From the NCBI GenBank assembly GCA_039978075.1, contig JBDWCA010000003.1, positions 1 to 64,000 of the forward strand: a DNA stretch of 64,000 nucleotides. Direction: 5' to 3'. Positions 61,238 through 64,000 of this stretch are shown here, piece after piece. The notes beneath the pieces were generated by a model. It saw nothing but the letters and a program-made list of their open reading frames with translations. It did not search any database and was not told the origin of the DNA. The position numbers and the translations under genes were made by a program. How positions within the stretch are numbered: position 1 is the first letter of the stretch; the number at the start of each line of letters is the position of its first letter. The DNA comes from Anderseniella sp039978075. GTDB taxonomy: Bacteria > Pseudomonadota > Alphaproteobacteria > Rhizobiales > Aestuariivirgaceae.

Positions 61238-62329
61238 CTAAAACTCCTGATATATGCGCAACCGCTGCTTGCGTAGCGCATTTTCATCGGTTTCCTGACC
61301 GTACAGCGTCACCTGGTTGCGACCGTTTTGTTTGGACGTGTAGAGCGCTTCATCGGCAAACTGATACAATTGCTCATGGCTGTTGGCGTCAGACATGATG
61401 CAGACACCAATTGATGTTGTCACCTTCAATGGCGCACCTGTACCGTCATCGATCTGCACCTGGGCGCCGGCAATAACATCGCGCAGCCGCTCGGCAATTT
61501 CCATGATGCGGGCCCTTGTCGTCCCGAGCAAGACAACGCCAAATTCCTCGCCGCCTGTCCGGGCCACAAGATCGGTGTCGCGCACGTGTTTTTTCAGCAC
61601 TACACCAACTTTCTTCAGTACATTATCGCCTGCCTGATGGCCAAACGTGTCATTCACTTCCTTGAAGTAGTCGAGATCAAGCAGCAGCAGAGCCGTATCC
61701 TCGATCCCTTCCAAAGAATAGAGACGGCTCAGAACATCATCAAAATACCTGCGGTTGTTGAGGTCTGTCAGCGCATCGACATGCGACAATCGCTTGAAGG
61801 TGGTCAGTTCATCACGAACACGCTCCAGCTCAGCGTTGGTTTCGTGCAGTTTCTTAAGGACAACCTCACCCTTTACAATGTTACTTGTAATTGTGTCTGC
61901 AATGTTTTTTGACAATTCAAACAACACAGTTTGCTCGTAGGCTTGTGCTTCCAGTTGTTTGCCCTGGGCGTCAATCTCGTCATTGAAGCCCTGCAGACGG
62001 TCGATCTCATCCTTGAGCAGAACAGCAAGATCAACCGAGACCCGAGCCAGTTCTGCAGAATTCTCCTGCTGCTTCGCCCTTTTTTTTCCCGTCGCAGTGA
62101 CTTCCGCATGGCTCTCAATCAACCGGTCAAAATTGTCCTGACCAGGATGGGATCCGAGTTGCGCAATGATCTGCTGCAAGGTCTCCGGCGAAGCATCTTC
62201 ATAAAGGTCGTAGAGAAACTCGTAGTTGCGTGGCAATGGGGCCAGACCCAGTTGCTGGAGTGTTTTCATGACACTGTCAGCATTGCTGTCGGTCATTGAG
62301 GTTCTTACAGTTTCCGCTGCTGGAGCCAT
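61238..62329 (-). CDS. Diguanylate cyclase (GGDEF)
   Basis: A 363-residue cytoplasmic enzyme that makes c-di-GMP from two GTP. The N-terminal region (20-175) is helical (PLPRNYEFLYDLYEDASPETLQQII), then a coiled coil. The GGDEF domain (180-345) has the active-site motif GGEEF at 259-263. The inhibitory-site motif R250-x-x-D253 lies five residues before it, so product inhibition is expected. It lacks receiver or membrane domains and resembles DgcB-like cyclases of alphaproteobacteria. It lies beside motA and fits with the PilZ gene in the same cluster. Confidence 0.93.
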   Translation of the reverse strand: MAPAAETVRTSMTDSNADSVMKTLQQLGLAPLPRNYEFLYDLYEDASPETLQQIIAQLGSHPGQDNFDRLIESHAEVTATGKKRAKQQENSAELARVSVDLAVLLKDEIDRLQGFNDEIDAQGKQLEAQAYEQTVLFELSKNIADTITSNIVKGEVVLKKLHETNAELERVRDELTTFKRLSHVDALTDLNNRRYFDDVLSRLYSLEGIEDTALLLLDLDYFKEVNDTFGHQAGDNVLKKVGVVLKKHVRDTDLVARTGGEEFGVVLLGTTRARIMEIAERLRDVIAGAQVQIDDGTGAPLKVTTSIGVCIMSDANSHEQLYQFADEALYTSKQNGRNQVTLYGQETDENALRKQRLRIYQEF

Positions 62330-62364
62330 GTAATTCGTCTCACTAGTGAAATGGTACCACCCCC

Positions 62365-62390
62365 GGTCTCACTGGTTCGCAAATGAGACC
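62365..62390. promoter_or_regulatory. Inverted repeat upstream of the diguanylate cyclase
   Basis: GGTCTCA (62365-62371) and TGAGACC (62384-62390) form a perfect 7-bp inverted repeat with a 12-bp spacer. It lies 36-61 bp upstream of the cyclase start, between the J-domain-like gene and the cyclase. It could be an operator or the end of the J-domain transcript. Confidence 0.45.
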
Positions 62391-62475
62391 CCCATAGCCG
62401 CGATAGCTGATCCACCTTGAGCGAACCTTACCATTAATTGCGCGCATGGCTTGCAAATGCAGAAAATCGTTCGAC

Positions 62476-62922
62476 CTAGCGGCGAGCGTTCTTGTAGGCC
62501 TCGTCAATCAGGCTGTTGGCAACAGACAGTCGGGCGGACGACCGTTCACGAGAGGCCGCGCTGGCACGATCGGGATGATTGTCCAGGGCAAACCTTCGAC
62601 GAAGGCGATTGAGGTCTGCGCGGGTTGGCCGGCCTTTCAATGCCTGCGTTAACTGCTGCAAGGTCATGGCGGCATTCGCAGCAGGTTTGGGTTCATCATT
62701 ACAGGTGTCTTCAACAACCTCGGTCGGCTTTTCGGTCGTGTCCATCACATAGCCACCATTGGTTGAATACCTGGATGCACCCTGAATTCGTGGCTCATGG
62801 CTGGCAGCAGACGCAGCCTTGAGCTGGTTCGCTGTGCGATTGTGGCTACCCGACGATTTTTGATCGTCGCGTTTACTGAACAGTATGCTGTCCAGTATTC
62901 TCCTGAAGCCGTGATTGTGCAT
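62476..62922 (-). CDS. J-domain-like protein
   Basis: A 148-residue protein. The last 60 residues look like a short J domain: a first helix TLQQLTQALKGRPTRADLNRLRRRFALDNHPDR ending in the HPD tripeptide at 116-118, then a second helix ARLSVANSLIDEAYKNA. HPD is the element of DnaJ proteins that stimulates DnaK. The N-terminal 80 residues are polar and unstructured. The ATG at 62922 is preferred over a TTG at 62940. It may serve as a specific co-chaperone; its client is unknown. Confidence 0.7.
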   Translation of the reverse strand: MHNHGFRRILDSILFSKRDDQKSSGSHNRTANQLKAASAASHEPRIQGASRYSTNGGYVMDTTEKPTEVVEDTCNDEPKPAANAAMTLQQLTQALKGRPTRADLNRLRRRFALDNHPDRASAASRERSSARLSVANSLIDEAYKNARR

Positions 62923-62940
62923 TTCGTACCGTGGGTGCAA

Positions 62941-63233
62941 TTCAAAAAAACTATTTTACGCACGACTGGTAAATATTGTCTGCCACTGCCGATGGGCTTC
63001 AGCCCGCTGCCTTACGATGAATTTCCTGATTGGCAAAAAACAATTCCCGGTTCGGTCAAATCCCGGTCGATGTGGTGCGGACGGCGTGCATTGAATTGAT
63101 GCCCCTGCATCTCTCATATGGCCTCTTAAATATTGATATTGAACAGTATTACCTGACCTAACTATCTCTTTCTGTCTTGTCACCCCTCCCTACATCCCCC
63201 ATAGTGTGGGGGATATTTTGGGGGATTAAGAGG
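62941..63233. other. Intergenic region upstream of the integrase
   Basis: No gene is supported in this 293-bp stretch. It becomes AT-rich near 63110-63170 and ends in the GGGGGAT repeats directly before the integrase. No tRNA gene could be recognised, although one or an attachment site would be expected near an integrase. Confidence 0.5.
63194..63226. repeat. ATCCCCC/GGGGGAT repeats before the integrase
   Basis: ATCCCCC (63194-63200) pairs with GGGGGAT (63208-63214), and GGGGGAT occurs again at 63220-63226. The array ends 8 bp before the integrase start codon. Such clustered repeats often are integrase arm-type or self-regulatory sites, or lie near the attachment site. The role here is inferred from position. 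Confidence 0.5.
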
Positions 63234-64000
63234 ATGAGTAAACTCACTGCTATAGAAGTTAAGAACGCAAGTCCAGGTAAGCACGAGGATGGCTTGGGCC
63301 TTCGCCTCGTCAAGCGGGCTGATGGCGGCGGGCAATGGGTACTGCGGATTACAGTTCACGGTCGGCGGCGGGAAATGGGACTCGGCGGAATGCGTAGGGT
63401 ATCTCTAGCGGATGCCCGCGAGCTTGCCGCCGAGTACAGAAGCCTTGCCGCAAAAGGCATTGATCCCATAAAATACCGGGAGCATGAGAAGCGTGAAGCT
63501 GCAAGAGGTTTGCATCTCTTGGCGGATGTTTCCAAAGATGCGTTTGAAAGCCGCAAGGCAGAACTAAAGGGTGATGGTAAGGCTGGCCGCTGGTTCAGTC
63601 CGCTGGAATTGCACGTCCTTCCAAAGCTGGGCCGAGTGCCAATTATTGAAATTGACCAGCGAGACATTCGTGATGTTCTCGCGCCCATTTGGCACTCCAA
63701 AGCAGCAACAGCCAAAAAAGCTGCTGATCGTCTCAACGTTGTGATGAAGCACGCTGCGGCGCTCGGTCTGAATATCGATTTGCAAGCTGTCGACAAGGCG
63801 AAAGCATTGCTCGGCCGCCAGCGCCACACGGTGCAATCAATTCCAAGTTTGCCATGGCAGGAAGTTCCAAGCTTCTATGCGACGATTGAAGAGCCGACGA
63901 TTGCCAACCTCGCCCTTAGGTTGCTGATACTGACAGGTGTGCGGTCGCGGCCAATACGTTTCTTGAGGCTGGATGAAATCGACGGAAGCGTCTGGACTAT
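63234..64000 (+). CDS. P4-type tyrosine integrase, partial
   Basis: Start of a site-specific tyrosine recombinase; the frame is open for 255 codons and runs off the window. It begins with an arm-type DNA-binding domain of the kind in P4-like integrases (HEDGLGLRLVKRADGGGQWVLRI, then HGRRREMGLGG and SLADARELAAEYRSLAAKGIDPI). A core-binding domain follows. The catalytic domain begins with LILTGVRSRPIRFLRLDEID, where R237 is the first catalytic Arg. The C-terminal H-x-x-R and Tyr lie outside. AAGAGG precedes the ATG. It indicates a genomic island or prophage to the right. Confidence 0.88.
   Translation, partial: MSKLTAIEVKNASPGKHEDGLGLRLVKRADGGGQWVLRITVHGRRREMGLGGMRRVSLADARELAAEYRSLAAKGIDPIKYREHEKREAARGLHLLADVSKDAFESRKAELKGDGKAGRWFSPLELHVLPKLGRVPIIEIDQRDIRDVLAPIWHSKAATAKKAADRLNVVMKHAAALGLNIDLQAVDKAKALLGRQRHTVQSIPSLPWQEVPSFYATIEEPTIANLALRLLILTGVRSRPIRFLRLDEIDGSVWT

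Noticed and set aside
63040..63080. GGTTC-like sequence as part of a tRNA
   Set aside because: Flanking bases do not form a T stem or an acceptor stem; no anticodon arm is visible.

Overview
The window is chromosomal DNA of an alphaproteobacterium, most likely a marine member of the Hyphomicrobiales (Rhizobiales). The main evidence is a long flagellar cluster with the marker genes of that order: motC, motE, a MotD-type fliK, the OmpR-like regulator rem/ftcR, flaF, flbT and a DUF1217 gene next to flgF. A DMSP-lyase-family cupin at the left end suggests a marine habitat. I saw no rRNA, tRNA or CRISPR array.

Layout. 1-428 holds only inverted repeats. 429-6693 is a small catabolic region: DMSP lyase-like cupin, MmgE/PrpD protein, FadH/TMADH-like flavin and Fe-S oxidoreductase, LysR regulator, DoxX protein and VOC dioxygenase. 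6700-12250 is a polyamine-type ABC transporter operon on the minus strand, with a DUF1194 protein as its last gene. 12559-22878 is mixed metabolism: MoaA, a taurine/nitrate-type ABC transporter, an SDR, an RlpA-like protein, a diaminopropionate ammonia-lyase-like enzyme with a second SDR, an outer-membrane beta-barrel, a TPR-sulfotransferase and a DMT exporter. 23164-24867 has an ATP-grasp-like protein and a small unknown protein.

24951-60880 is the flagellar cluster. Plus strand: DUF1217-flgF-fliI, plus a lone PilZ gene. Minus strand, in order of transcription: motA-fliM-orf-fliN-fliG-flhB-orf; flgB-flgC-fliE-flgG-flgA-flgI-motE-flgH-fliL-fliP; flagellin; fliF-fliH-motB-motC-fliK-SLT; rem; flgE-flgK-flgL-flaF-flbT-flgD-fliQ-flhA-fliR-fliJ-flgJ-like-flgN-like-orf. 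Many junctions are ATGA or TAATG overlaps, so translation is probably coupled. Together these genes give the MS and C rings, export gate and ATPase, rod, hook, junction, one flagellin, stators with the periplasmic MotC/MotE pair, and the regulators FlaF, FlbT and Rem. A diguanylate cyclase beside motA and the PilZ protein in the cluster suggest c-di-GMP control of motility. The right edge has a J-domain-like gene and the start of a P4-type integrase that runs off the window, so a mobile element probably begins there.

Most distinctive features: a MotB whose periplasmic linker carries 16 tandem octapeptide repeats; the uncharacterised PilZ, membrane and soluble proteins encoded inside the flagellar operons; and the DMSP-lyase/MmgE/FadH-like locus.
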